Below, one piece after another: positions 8,293 to 16,054 of a stretch of DNA of 64,000 nt. The stretch lies in assembly GCF_009789075.1 (NCBI RefSeq), contig NZ_WNXQ01000004.1, positions 310,001 through 374,000 on the forward strand. Direction: 5' to 3'. Source of the stretch: Pseudooceanicola pacificus. GTDB lineage: Bacteria; Pseudomonadota; Alphaproteobacteria; Rhodobacterales; Rhodobacteraceae. The notes beneath the pieces were generated by a model. That model saw only the letters and a program-made list of their open reading frames with translations, was not told the DNA's origin and made no database searches. Position 1 is the stretch's first letter. Each line of letters starts with the position of its first letter. Both the position numbers and the translations under genes were made by a program.

Positions 8293-8952
8293 TCAGCGCA
8301 CGCGCTCGAAAGAGGAGATGAGATACCGGGACAGGGACTGTCGCAGCATCGCCGAGTTCGACACGTCGATCTCGCCGTCCGAGATGCGCTGGATCCGGTT
8401 GTTTTCCTTGCGTTCGGTAATCACCATCGTGATCGTCGCCGTCATGAAGAAATAGCGCCAGTACACTTCGGCATGTGACAGATGGGGGCAGGCCTTTTCG
8501 AGGGCGGATACGATGGCGTCGGTCCAGGGATCGAAATGCCTCTCCACGACTTCGGAGAATCCTTCCAGCGGTTCGAGCCGGCTCTTGAGCATGAACCAGG
8601 CCAGTATGCGCCCCTGCTTTTCCACGCCCTGGCCGATGTAGGCGCTGAGGAAAATCGAGATCAGGTCCTCGATCTGCGGGTTCGTCTCTTCGCCGAGCCC
8701 TTCCAGATAGGCGTTCAGTTCGGCAAGCCTCTCGCGATTGGCGCGTTCCGCGACCCGGTCGAACACCGAAAGCATCAGGCCGTGCCGGGACCCGAAATGG
8801 TAGCTGACCGACGCAAGGTTGACCCGCGCAAGGTCGGTGATCTCGCGCAGGTTCACGTCGTCCAAGCCCCGTTCGGCGAACAGGTGTTCTGCTGCCGACA
8901 GGATGCGGCTGCGGGTGTGGAAGGCCAGGGAAGGATCGCTTTGGTCGGTCAT
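8293..8952 (-). CDS. TetR/AcrR-family regulator, likely regulator of the 1-17 kb island
   Basis: A 219-aa TetR-type protein starting at the ATG at 8952 (MTDQSDPSLAFHTRSRIL); an upstream TTG at 8988 would add 12 residues that do not fit the family. The N-terminal helix-turn-helix domain covers about residues 10-60, with the recognition region LARVNLASVSYHFGSRHGL at 41-59. The remainder is a helical ligand-binding and dimer domain with no obvious relative. It sits in the middle of the island, and its own upstream region has a variant of the repeated box (9035-9045). It is therefore the best candidate for the protein that binds AAACA-N2-TGTTT (inference). Confidence 0.85.
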   Translation of the reverse strand: MTDQSDPSLAFHTRSRILSAAEHLFAERGLDDVNLREITDLARVNLASVSYHFGSRHGLMLSVFDRVAERANRERLAELNAYLEGLGEETNPQIEDLISIFLSAYIGQGVEKQGRILAWFMLKSRLEPLEGFSEVVERHFDPWTDAIVSALEKACPHLSHAEVYWRYFFMTATITMVITERKENNRIQRISDGEIDVSNSAMLRQSLSRYLISSFERVR

Positions 8953-9034
8953 TATACGGTATGCGTCAACAAACCACCCTCGTGTCAAGACCCCGGTTCC
9001 CGATGGCTGCCTTCTCCGGGGTCATGAGGCGTCC

Positions 9035-9045
9035 AAACAATGTTT
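9035..9045. promoter_or_regulatory. Operator-like box with one-base spacer
   Basis: AAACAATGTTT has both arms of the island box but a one-base instead of two-base centre. It lies 83 bp upstream of the tetR start at 8952, suggesting weak autoregulation. Because the spacing differs, this site is less certain than the others. Confidence 0.4.
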
Positions 9046-9094
9046 CACATTCACGAGCCTGCCCGCGATGCGCTGCCGCGGACAGGCGCGACGC

Positions 9095-10027
9095 CTACCG
9101 CCGCGGGCCGATCGTGTTCCGCAGGATGCCTATGTTTTCGATCTCCAGCTCGACCTGGTCGCCGGGTTCCAGGAACCTGCCGTGTTCCAGCCCGCAGCCA
9201 TCGCCCAGGGTGCCGGACCCGATCACTTCGCCGGGGTACAGGGTTTCGTCGGTCGATATGTGTTCGATGATGCGCTCGAACGAATGATGCATTTCCGATG
9301 ACCGCCCGTCGGCCAAGGTCTCGCCGTTGAGCCGCGCCTGCATCCTCAGGTCGTTGTAATTGCCGATCTCGTCAATCGTGACGATGCAGGGGCCCAGTGC
9401 GTTGCCGGTATCGAAATCTTTCCCCTTGGCCGGCCCCAGGCCGCCGACGGTCTCGCGGAACTGTTTGTCCCGGGCGCTGAAATCATTGAAGATGGTGAAC
9501 CCGAAGATGTGGCCGGGCGCGTCCGACGCCGAAATGTCGCGGCCCTGCTTGCCGATGATGACGGCCATTTCCAGTTCGAAATCTAGGTGCGTCTCGCCTG
9601 CCGGCCAGCGCACTTCCGCCTCGGGGCCGGAAATCGACAGCCGGTTGCACTTGTAGAAAATCGGCTGCTCGAACCAGACCGGCGCAACCTCTACATCCCG
9701 GGGATCCAGTCGTGCCGGAATGCGGCCGAAGATATGCGTATTGGCCCGGGCCTGGCGAATGTGTTTTTCGAACCCGATGGTGTCCCTCATCTGGGTCGGG
9801 CGGGGCAGGGGGGCGCAGATGACGATCTTGCCGTAGGGCAGGCGCTCTGCGCTCGAAATGGCATGGTTTGCCGCAGCAATGGCCGCCTCGCCGCCTTCGA
9901 TCAGCGCGAGCATGGAGGCGAAAGCGGGATCGGACGCCGGAGTCAGGACTGCGACTGTTCCGTCGCCCTGCATCGCGCCGATTTCTTCCCCCGCTTCGGG
10001 GGCCCGTTTGAATGTTACCAGCTTCAT
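9095..10027 (-). CDS. Fumarylacetoacetate hydrolase (FAH) family protein
   Basis: A 310-aa FAH-fold enzyme starting at the ATG at 10027, which has an AAAGGATG ribosome-binding site; an ATG at 10042 is less well placed. The metal-binding D-x-E-x-E triad is present as D149, E151 and E153 (LDFELEMAV), followed by NDFSARD at 181-187. Family members hydrolyse C-C bonds of acylpyruvates and ring-cleavage products, decarboxylate oxaloacetate-like acids or hydrate dienoates. In this island it most likely processes a ring-opened intermediate. It diverges from the amidohydrolase at 10177 and shares operator box 6 with it. Confidence 0.82.
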   Translation of the reverse strand: MKLVTFKRAPEAGEEIGAMQGDGTVAVLTPASDPAFASMLALIEGGEAAIAAANHAISSAERLPYGKIVICAPLPRPTQMRDTIGFEKHIRQARANTHIFGRIPARLDPRDVEVAPVWFEQPIFYKCNRLSISGPEAEVRWPAGETHLDFELEMAVIIGKQGRDISASDAPGHIFGFTIFNDFSARDKQFRETVGGLGPAKGKDFDTGNALGPCIVTIDEIGNYNDLRMQARLNGETLADGRSSEMHHSFERIIEHISTDETLYPGEVIGSGTLGDGCGLEHGRFLEPGDQVELEIENIGILRNTIGPRR

Positions 10028-10096
10028 CCGCCATCCTTTCAATGCTCGACGTTCCCGCGGGACCCGCCGCCTGTATTTTAGGTGCCGCTGATGATA

Positions 10097-10110
10097 AAAA
10101 CAAGTGTTTA
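10097..10110. promoter_or_regulatory. Operator box 6, divergent promoter
   Basis: AAAACAAGTGTTTA carries intact AAACA and TGTTT arms. It lies 70 bp from the FAH start (10027) and 67 bp from the amidohydrolase start (10177), almost centred in this divergent region, so it could control both directions. Confidence 0.62.
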
Positions 10111-10176
10111 ACTATGCCTCGTGTTGAGGCAATGTTGCCCGGCGAACCGAAGGATGAAGGTAAGGGAGCGGGACAG

Positions 10177-11103
10177 ATGATAGGCAAGCACAGGGTCATC
10201 GCACTGGAAGAGCACTATGCTGACGATCTTACGGCAATTGAGGGTCAGGCCCTGATAAACAAGCTTTCGGACGTGCATGACATACGCCTCCCCGAGATGG
10301 ACGCTGCGGGCGTTGATGTCCAGATTCTCTCAGCCGCGCCGCCGGGCATGCAGCGGCCCGATGCCTCCGCCGACCTTGCGCTGCAGGCCAACAACCGTTT
10401 AGCTCTCTTGACGCAAGAGGCGCCAGACCGGCTCATGGCCTTTGCCGCGCTGCCGACCGCATCCCCCTCTGCCTGTGCGGACGAACTGCGGCGCGCCGTC
10501 GGGGATCTGGGTTTCCGGGGCGCGCTGATCAACGGCACCACGGGAGGAGGCTTTCTGGACGATCCGGCCTATCTGGACATGTTTCGCGCCGCGCAGGACC
10601 TGGGGGTGCCCATCTACCTGCATCCCGGTCAGGTGGTGGACGCGGTGTCCCGCGCCTATCTGGCGCCTTACGACACGTCTCATCCGATGTTCGCGCACGC
10701 CGCCTGGGGCTTCACCATCGACACCGGCACACATGCCATGCGCCTTGTGCTGAGCGGCCTGTTTGACGCCTGCCCTGACGTTCAGATCATCCTCGGGCAT
10801 CTGGGCGAGGGCATTCCCTACCTGATGCCGCGGATCGAGGAGGCGCTGTCCCGCAACACCCCGATGAAGAACTTCTCGGAGGTGTTCACCCGGCATTTCC
10901 ACGTGACCAGCAGCGGATTTTTCTCGAACCGGTCCCTGCAGCTCTGTATCGACGTGATGGGCATCGATCGGGTGATGTTTTCGGTCGATTGGCCCTATGC
11001 GTCGAACAGCGCCGCGACGGACTGGGCCTCACACCTGGACCTCGGGGACGACGGGATGTCGCGTTTCCTGCACCGCAACGCCGAGGCGCTTTTGCGGCTG
11101 TAG
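10177..11103 (+). CDS. ACMSD/gamma-resorcylate decarboxylase-like amidohydrolase
   Basis: A 308-aa enzyme of the amidohydrolase-2 (ACMSD) family. The start ATG at 10177 follows AAGGGAGCGGGA. Likely metal ligands are E11 and H13 (ALEEHY), H149 (YLHPGQ) and D271 (FSVDWPY), with H208 in LGHLGEG. This layout matches gamma-resorcylate decarboxylase and 5-carboxyvanillate decarboxylase (LigW), which are non-oxidative decarboxylases. Hydrolases of the same family share these ligands, so hydrolysis is also possible. Next to a LigM-like demethylase, decarboxylation of a carboxylated (hydroxy)aromatic is a reasonable guess. Confidence 0.8.
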   Translation: MIGKHRVIALEEHYADDLTAIEGQALINKLSDVHDIRLPEMDAAGVDVQILSAAPPGMQRPDASADLALQANNRLALLTQEAPDRLMAFAALPTASPSACADELRRAVGDLGFRGALINGTTGGGFLDDPAYLDMFRAAQDLGVPIYLHPGQVVDAVSRAYLAPYDTSHPMFAHAAWGFTIDTGTHAMRLVLSGLFDACPDVQIILGHLGEGIPYLMPRIEEALSRNTPMKNFSEVFTRHFHVTSSGFFSNRSLQLCIDVMGIDRVMFSVDWPYASNSAATDWASHLDLGDDGMSRFLHRNAEALLRL

Positions 11104-11144
11104 ATGCGGGCGCGCCCGACGGATGTTCGCCGGGCGCCGGTCCG

Positions 11145-11930
11145 TCATTCGTCAAAGATGGCCACGGCGCGGGTCCAGCCGGCGGATGCGTCTTTGACAT
11201 GGACCGGGAAGCACGCGATCTCGAACCCCGTCGAAGGCAGCTTTTCGAGGTTCGACAGCTTCTCGATCTGGGAATAGCCGATGTTGCGGCCCGCGCGATG
11301 GCCTTCCCAGATCAGCGAGGCATTGCCGCTCTGGCGTACGCGTTCCCGCGTGTGCGAAAAGGGGGCGTCCCAGCTCCAGGCGTCGGTGCCAACCATCCGG
11401 ACGCCCTGCTGCAACAGCCACAGCGTCGCCTCGTGCCCCATGCCGCATCCGCTGTCGAGGTAGTCGTCCTGCCCGTAGCGTAGCCCGGCGCTGGTGTTGA
11501 CGACCACAATCTCGAGAGGAGACAGCCTGTGCCCGATCCGTTCGAGTTCGGCAATGACGTCGGCGCGCGTGGCGACATAGCCGTGGTCAAAGTGGCGAAA
11601 ATCCAGTTTCACCGCCGGCTGCATGCACCATTCCAGGGGAACCTCGCCAATGCGCAGCGACGGGCGCCCGCCTTCGACAAGATCCTCGTCCATGCGCGGG
11701 AAGTAGTGGTAGGGGGCATCCACATGTGTCCCCGTGTGAGTGGTCAGGTGGCAGGTCTCGACCGCTGCATAAAGGCCCTCGGGCAGGGCATCGACCCCGA
11801 CGCCGAAGAATTCCGCGATGTTGGGGGCCGTCTGTGCATGGTCGCGATAGGTGATCTCCGGCCGCGAGGCGGGCGGATCGCTCTTGATGCCGCCCTGCAG
11901 TGGCACGGAGATATCGACGAAGCGTCTCAT
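11145..11930 (-). CDS. Cyclase-family (KynB-like) metal-dependent hydrolase
   Basis: A 261-aa protein of the cyclase family that includes bacterial kynurenine formamidase and isatin hydrolase. The signature HxGTHxDxPxH is present as H65-T-G-T-H69-V-D71-A-P-Y-H75. Relatives cleave amide bonds of ring-opened N-heterocycles or cyclic ureides. Together with a nitrogen-heterocycle-type molybdenum hydroxylase, this suggests hydrolysis of an N-containing intermediate (inference). It is transcribed divergently from the SDR operon at 12111 across a region holding operator box 7. Confidence 0.83.
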   Translation of the reverse strand: MRRFVDISVPLQGGIKSDPPASRPEITYRDHAQTAPNIAEFFGVGVDALPEGLYAAVETCHLTTHTGTHVDAPYHYFPRMDEDLVEGGRPSLRIGEVPLEWCMQPAVKLDFRHFDHGYVATRADVIAELERIGHRLSPLEIVVVNTSAGLRYGQDDYLDSGCGMGHEATLWLLQQGVRMVGTDAWSWDAPFSHTRERVRQSGNASLIWEGHRAGRNIGYSQIEKLSNLEKLPSTGFEIACFPVHVKDASAGWTRAVAIFDE

Positions 11931-12045
11931 GATTCAAAATCCTGTTTGAGTCTTTGCTGCGGTGGTCAGCATTGTTTGGTAACGGGTTGGATTATTCAAG
12001 CCTTTACAGCTATCTTTTGCGCTTGACGGTGGCGATTCCGGTTTT

Positions 12046-12059
12046 TAAACTCCTGTTTA
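12046..12059. promoter_or_regulatory. Operator box 7, divergent promoter
   Basis: TAAACTCCTGTTTA matches TAAACA-N2-TGTTTA with one mismatch. It lies 52 bp upstream of the SDR start (12111) and 116 bp from the cyclase start (11930). I found no further copy downstream in the SDR-amidohydrolase-TRAP operon. Confidence 0.55.
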
Positions 12060-12110
12060 ATGTAGAGGGAACGCGGTCCGGTTTGCCGGTGAGCGCGACG
12101 GGAGGTTGCA

Positions 12111-12878
12111 TTGAAGACGGGAACAGGCCGTATCGGCGGTGGGGTGGTTGTCATCACCGGCGCCGCACAGGGCATCGGCCGCAGGTATGCGCTGGCAGCA
12201 GCCGAAGCGGGGGCATCGGTCGCGATCTGTGACCTTGCCGACGTTTCGGGCGTGGTGAAGGAAATCGAGGCCCTGGGCGGTTCGGCCTATGGCGCCCGGG
12301 TCGATATCACCCGGCCCGAAGAGGTGTCCGATTTCGTCGACGCGGTCGAGGCCGGGCTTGGCGGGATCACCGGGCTGGTGAACAACGCGGCGCTTTTCGG
12401 GCGCCTGCAACCCATGGATTTTGACGACATTCCTCTTGAGGAATTCCGGCAGGTCATGGACGTGAACGTCACCGGCAGCTTCATCGTGACGCGGGAGGTC
12501 GCGCGCCGGATGAAGCCGAGGAAGGCCGGGCGGATCATCAACATCTCGTCCTCGACGGTCATCGTCGGCAGCGCGGACCTGATGCACTACGTCGCGTCCA
12601 AGGGCGCTGTCGTGGCGATGACCCGTGTGTTCGCGCGGGCGCTCGGCCCCCACGGGATCGGCGTCAACACGATCATTCCGGGGTTGGTGTCCTCGGACAA
12701 CGTTCTGTCCAATGACTCCTTCGCCGGGCTGGTCGACTTTGCGGCGGCGCGCCGCTGCTTCGCGCGTCCGCAGCAGCCGGAGGACCTGATCGGCGCCGTG
12801 TTGTTCCTGCTGTCAGAGGACTCGAGCTTCATCACGGGGCAATCCCTGATTGTCGACGGTGGCGCGCTGTTCCAGTGA
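12111..12878 (+). CDS. Short-chain dehydrogenase/reductase (SDR)
   Basis: A 255-aa classical SDR. The nucleotide-binding TGAAQGIG is at residues 16-23, NNA at 91-93, and the catalytic S147, Y160 and K164 (YVASK) are intact. The Asp at 41 after the second strand favours NAD(H) over NADP(H). The start is a TTG at 12111, five bases after a strong GGAGG, with no better ATG in frame. It heads the forward operon SDR, amidohydrolase and TRAP importer (12111-17348). Substrate is unknown; it probably oxidises an alcohol or dihydrodiol-type intermediate of the island's pathway. Confidence 0.85.
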   Translation: MKTGTGRIGGGVVVITGAAQGIGRRYALAAAEAGASVAICDLADVSGVVKEIEALGGSAYGARVDITRPEEVSDFVDAVEAGLGGITGLVNNAALFGRLQPMDFDDIPLEEFRQVMDVNVTGSFIVTREVARRMKPRKAGRIINISSSTVIVGSADLMHYVASKGAVVAMTRVFARALGPHGIGVNTIIPGLVSSDNVLSNDSFAGLVDFAAARRCFARPQQPEDLIGAVLFLLSEDSSFITGQSLIVDGGALFQ

Positions 12879-12946
12879 CCGGTCCCGCGATGTGCCATGA
12901 ATCGGCGCGCGGGGCGGTCGGCGAGATCAAGGAAAGGTCTGCAGTC

Positions 12947-14329
12947 TTGAAACGTATTCTCATAAAGAACGCTGCCGTGGCTTCGGTCGATCCAGCCATC
13001 GGCGAACTGCCTGCCGGCGACATACTGATCGAAGGGGAGCGGATTCTCGACGTCCGCCCCGGCCTGGTCGCGGATGCCGACGAGACGATAGACGCGACCG
13101 GCTGCATCGCCATGCCGGGCATGATCGACGCGCACCGCCATCTCTGGGAGGGCGGCTTTCGGGGGGTGACCTCCGATTGGTCTATCCTGGATTTCGTCGG
13201 CAATGTCCGTTTTCTGGCGGCGTCGTTCTTTCGCCCGGAAGACATGTACGCCACCGCGTTGCTCGGCTCTTACGAGGCGTTGAATGCCGGCGTGACCACG
13301 GTTGCCGACTACTGCCACAACGTGCGCAGCCCGGATCACGCCCACGAGACGCTGCGCGGCATCCGCGAGGCCGGCGGGCGCAGCGTCTGGGGCTTCGGCT
13401 TCGTGTCGCTCGCGCATACCGGTCAGGCTTTTTCAAACGAGGACCGGCTGGCCTTCCTCAAGACGCTCAAGGCAGAGCAGTTCGCATCCGATGACAGTCT
13501 GGTGCGGCTCGCGATATGCCCGCGCGAGGTGTCCCTCTGGGGGGACGACCTGGCCAGCGTGAAGGCGCAGTTCGCCTTCGCCCGCGAGGCCGGGATGCAG
13601 ATCTTCATGCACAACAACGCCCTCGGCAATCCGCGCTACGTCATGAAGCTGGCAGAGCACGACCTGCTCAGCGACCGGCTGACGCTGGTCCACATGGGAT
13701 CCACGGATGCGGATGAATGGGAGGCCGTCGGCGCCGCCGGGACCTCGGTCTGCTTCACGCCCGAGACCGAATATCAGATGGCCATGGGCTGGCCGTCCAG
13801 CGCCGACGCCGCGCGCGCCGGCGTGAACATCTGCATCGGCACCGACATGACGGCGAACAACAGCGCCGACATGTTCTTTCCCACGCGCATGTTCATGCAG
13901 GTGGAACGCAGCATGCTGTCGCAGAAGATGGGGCCGGAGCCTTTCATCGGTGCGCCGATCTCTTGTGCCGAGGCGCTGGAATGGGCGACGATCAAGGCCG
14001 CGCGCGCGGTCGGGCTGGCGGATGTTGCGGGCTCTCTGACCCCGGGGAAATATGCCGATATCGTGCTGCTGCGGGCCGATGGCCCGTCGATGGCAGGGTG
14101 GGACCGGCGCAAGCCGGCCACCGCCATCCTGCAGCAGGGCGGGGTCAATGCGGTCGATACGGTGATCGTGGGCGGCAGGTTCGCAAAACGCGATGGCCGG
14201 CTTCTTGCCGATACCTCGCGGGCGGTCCGCATGCAGGAAGAGACCGTGGCGCGGGTCCACGCGCTGGCCGTCGATAACGGCGGGTTCGAAGCCGATCTCG
14301 AGACCATCCAGCGCCGCATGGCGGGATGA
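12947..14329 (+). CDS. Amidohydrolase, AtzA/TrzN/guanine-deaminase-like
   Basis: A metal-dependent hydrolase of the amidohydrolase superfamily (460 aa from a TTG at 12947). Metal site motifs are DAHRH at 61-65, then HNN, LVHMGS and GTDMTANNSAD further on, in the pattern of cytosine/guanine deaminases and triazine hydrolases. These typically remove an amino or other leaving group from an N-heteroaromatic ring. The TTG has an AAGGAAAGG ribosome-binding site; the frame also opens at a GTG at 12875 and an ATG at 12890, so the N-terminus is uncertain. Its place between an SDR and a TRAP binding protein ties it to the same pathway. Confidence 0.82.
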   Translation: MKRILIKNAAVASVDPAIGELPAGDILIEGERILDVRPGLVADADETIDATGCIAMPGMIDAHRHLWEGGFRGVTSDWSILDFVGNVRFLAASFFRPEDMYATALLGSYEALNAGVTTVADYCHNVRSPDHAHETLRGIREAGGRSVWGFGFVSLAHTGQAFSNEDRLAFLKTLKAEQFASDDSLVRLAICPREVSLWGDDLASVKAQFAFAREAGMQIFMHNNALGNPRYVMKLAEHDLLSDRLTLVHMGSTDADEWEAVGAAGTSVCFTPETEYQMAMGWPSSADAARAGVNICIGTDMTANNSADMFFPTRMFMQVERSMLSQKMGPEPFIGAPISCAEALEWATIKAARAVGLADVAGSLTPGKYADIVLLRADGPSMAGWDRRKPATAILQQGGVNAVDTVIVGGRFAKRDGRLLADTSRAVRMQEETVARVHALAVDNGGFEADLETIQRRMAG

Positions 14330-14394
14330 GCTCAACTTCTGGCCCGGGACGTTCGATCGGGGCCAGCCAGACAATCCAGGGAGGAACCGGAACC

Positions 14395-15507
14395 ATGAAA
14401 CGCGTACTTTTTGCAGGGCTTTCCGCCTTGATGATCGGCCAGGCCGCAGAGGCCCGAGATCTCAGGGCCGCGCCGGCCACGCCACCGTCCTCGGCGGTGA
14501 TCTCGGCCATGTACAACAAACTTGCCGAATACCTTCCCGAAGAGTCGGACGGGGCGCTGAACCTCCAGATTCTCGGCATGGAAATCGTCGACTACAAGTC
14601 GGTCCTTTCGGCGCTGCAAAGCGGGCTGGCCGATGTCGCCAACGTGCTGCCTGCCTTCTTCAGCAGCGATGTGCCCAACACCGCAATGACGGTGCAGCTG
14701 GCGCTGATGAACCCCGATCCCTTCGTGATGAGCTCGGCGTTGACGGAATATGCCGTCACCTGCGAGGAATGTCAGGCAGAGTTCAAACGGGCGGGGATGG
14801 TCTACACCGGTTCCGCCTCCACCGACCCGGTCATCCTGCTGACAAGAAAGCCGATCAACAGCATCGAGGACGTCAAGGGCCTTCGCCTGCGCGTGCCTGC
14901 CGGGTCCTACGGCCGGTGGCTCAAGGAATTGGGGGGGATCCCCGTCGACATGACCCCGCCGGACCAGTTCGAGGCGATGTCCCAGGGGGTGATCGACGGA
15001 ACGGTCGTGTCCCCCATCGAAATCACGACCTACAACCTGAGCGAGGTCGCCAAGTTCCTGATCGAGCTGCCCGTGGGCCTGTATTTCACCACGGCAACCG
15101 CGGCCATCTCGACGCGGACCTGGGGTAGCCTGTCGATGGACGAGCGCGCCGCCTACATGCGTGCAACCACGCGCTCTCTGGGTGACCTCAACGCGGCCTG
15201 GGGATACGATATGCCGGCCGGGGCAAGGGAAAAGGCCGTGTCCAACGGTGTGCAGTTGATGCAGCCGCCTGCGGCGCTGGTCGAGAAGACGGACGATTTC
15301 CGCAAGAGAGAATTCGACATGATGGCCGAAACCGTAACGTCGACCTACGGCATCACCGACGCAGAGGCGAAACTGAAACGGTTCGGGGAACTGGTCGAGA
15401 AATGGACGGAGATCGGCAAGGACACCGACCGGACAGCCGAAGCCATGGCCGCGCGGGTCACCGCAGAAGTCTGGGACAAGGTGGATCTTGCCACCTACGG
15501 CCAGTAA
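14395..15507 (+). CDS. dctP: TRAP transporter substrate-binding protein DctP family
   Basis: A 370-aa periplasmic binding protein of a TRAP importer. The start ATG follows a GAGGAACC site. A signal peptide spans about residues 1-23 and ends AEARD. The central stretch KPINSIEDVKGLRLRVPAGS is the hallmark DctP segment, whose Arg normally clamps the ligand carboxylate. The genes for the small and large permeases follow directly. The ligand is probably an organic acid used by the flanking amidohydrolase and SDR. Confidence 0.9.
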   Translation: MKRVLFAGLSALMIGQAAEARDLRAAPATPPSSAVISAMYNKLAEYLPEESDGALNLQILGMEIVDYKSVLSALQSGLADVANVLPAFFSSDVPNTAMTVQLALMNPDPFVMSSALTEYAVTCEECQAEFKRAGMVYTGSASTDPVILLTRKPINSIEDVKGLRLRVPAGSYGRWLKELGGIPVDMTPPDQFEAMSQGVIDGTVVSPIEITTYNLSEVAKFLIELPVGLYFTTATAAISTRTWGSLSMDERAAYMRATTRSLGDLNAAWGYDMPAGAREKAVSNGVQLMQPPAALVEKTDDFRKREFDMMAETVTSTYGITDAEAKLKRFGELVEKWTEIGKDTDRTAEAMAARVTAEVWDKVDLATYGQ

Positions 15508-15541
15508 GGCCGCAAGACCGGCGGGCGGGGAGGGACGGAGG

Positions 15542-16054
15542 ATGAGAATTCTGGCGCGCTTGTTTGCGGCGGCCTCCGTCCTGGGTGCAGCGGCTCTGAT
15601 GTTGATGGCGATACATATCGTCGTCGACACGGTCCTGCGCACTGTCGGAAATCCCGTCTACGGCACGGTCGAGATCGTGGCGGGATACTACATGCCGGTT
15701 CTCGCCTTTCTGCCGCTGGCCTGGGTGATCAACCGCGAGCGGATGATCGTGATCGAGGTGTTCGGCGGCCTCTATTCCGAACGGATGATGCGGCTGAACA
15801 CCCTGGTCGTCTCGCTGATCTCGGGGGGGCTGATCGCCCTGCTGGCCTATGCCACCTGGCAGGAGGCCATGGGCAAGATGGCAACGCGCGCCTTCATCAT
15901 CTCCGTCGATCTGAAGCTGCCGATCTGGATTGCCCATTTCTTCCCGCCGGTCGGGCTGGCGATGGCAGCGCTCGCCTACTTCGCCATCGTGGTCCGGCTC
16001 GGGCGCGGGCTTGTGCGGGACCAAACAGGGAAAGAGACGCCCAATGAACACTGA
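15542..16054 (+). CDS. dctQ: TRAP transporter small permease DctQ family
   Basis: Four-helix small membrane subunit (170 aa) of the TRAP importer. Hydrophobic segments lie near residues 7-28, 42-60, 85-105 and 125-148. The ATG at 15542 follows GGGAGGGACGGAGG. The gene overlaps the start of the large permease gene by 11 bases. Confidence 0.87.
   Translation: MRILARLFAAASVLGAAALMLMAIHIVVDTVLRTVGNPVYGTVEIVAGYYMPVLAFLPLAWVINRERMIVIEVFGGLYSERMMRLNTLVVSLISGGLIALLAYATWQEAMGKMATRAFIISVDLKLPIWIAHFFPPVGLAMAALAYFAIVVRLGRGLVRDQTGKETPNEH

Noticed and set aside
11108..11117. Palindrome GGGCGCGCCC after the amidohydrolase gene
   Set aside because: Self-complementary GC-only runs of this length are expected in DNA of this composition; no supporting context.
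11935..11948. Possible further copy of the island operator near the cyclase start (CAAAATCCTGTTTG)
   Set aside because: Only the right arm matches; the left arm has three mismatches, so I do not count it as a box.
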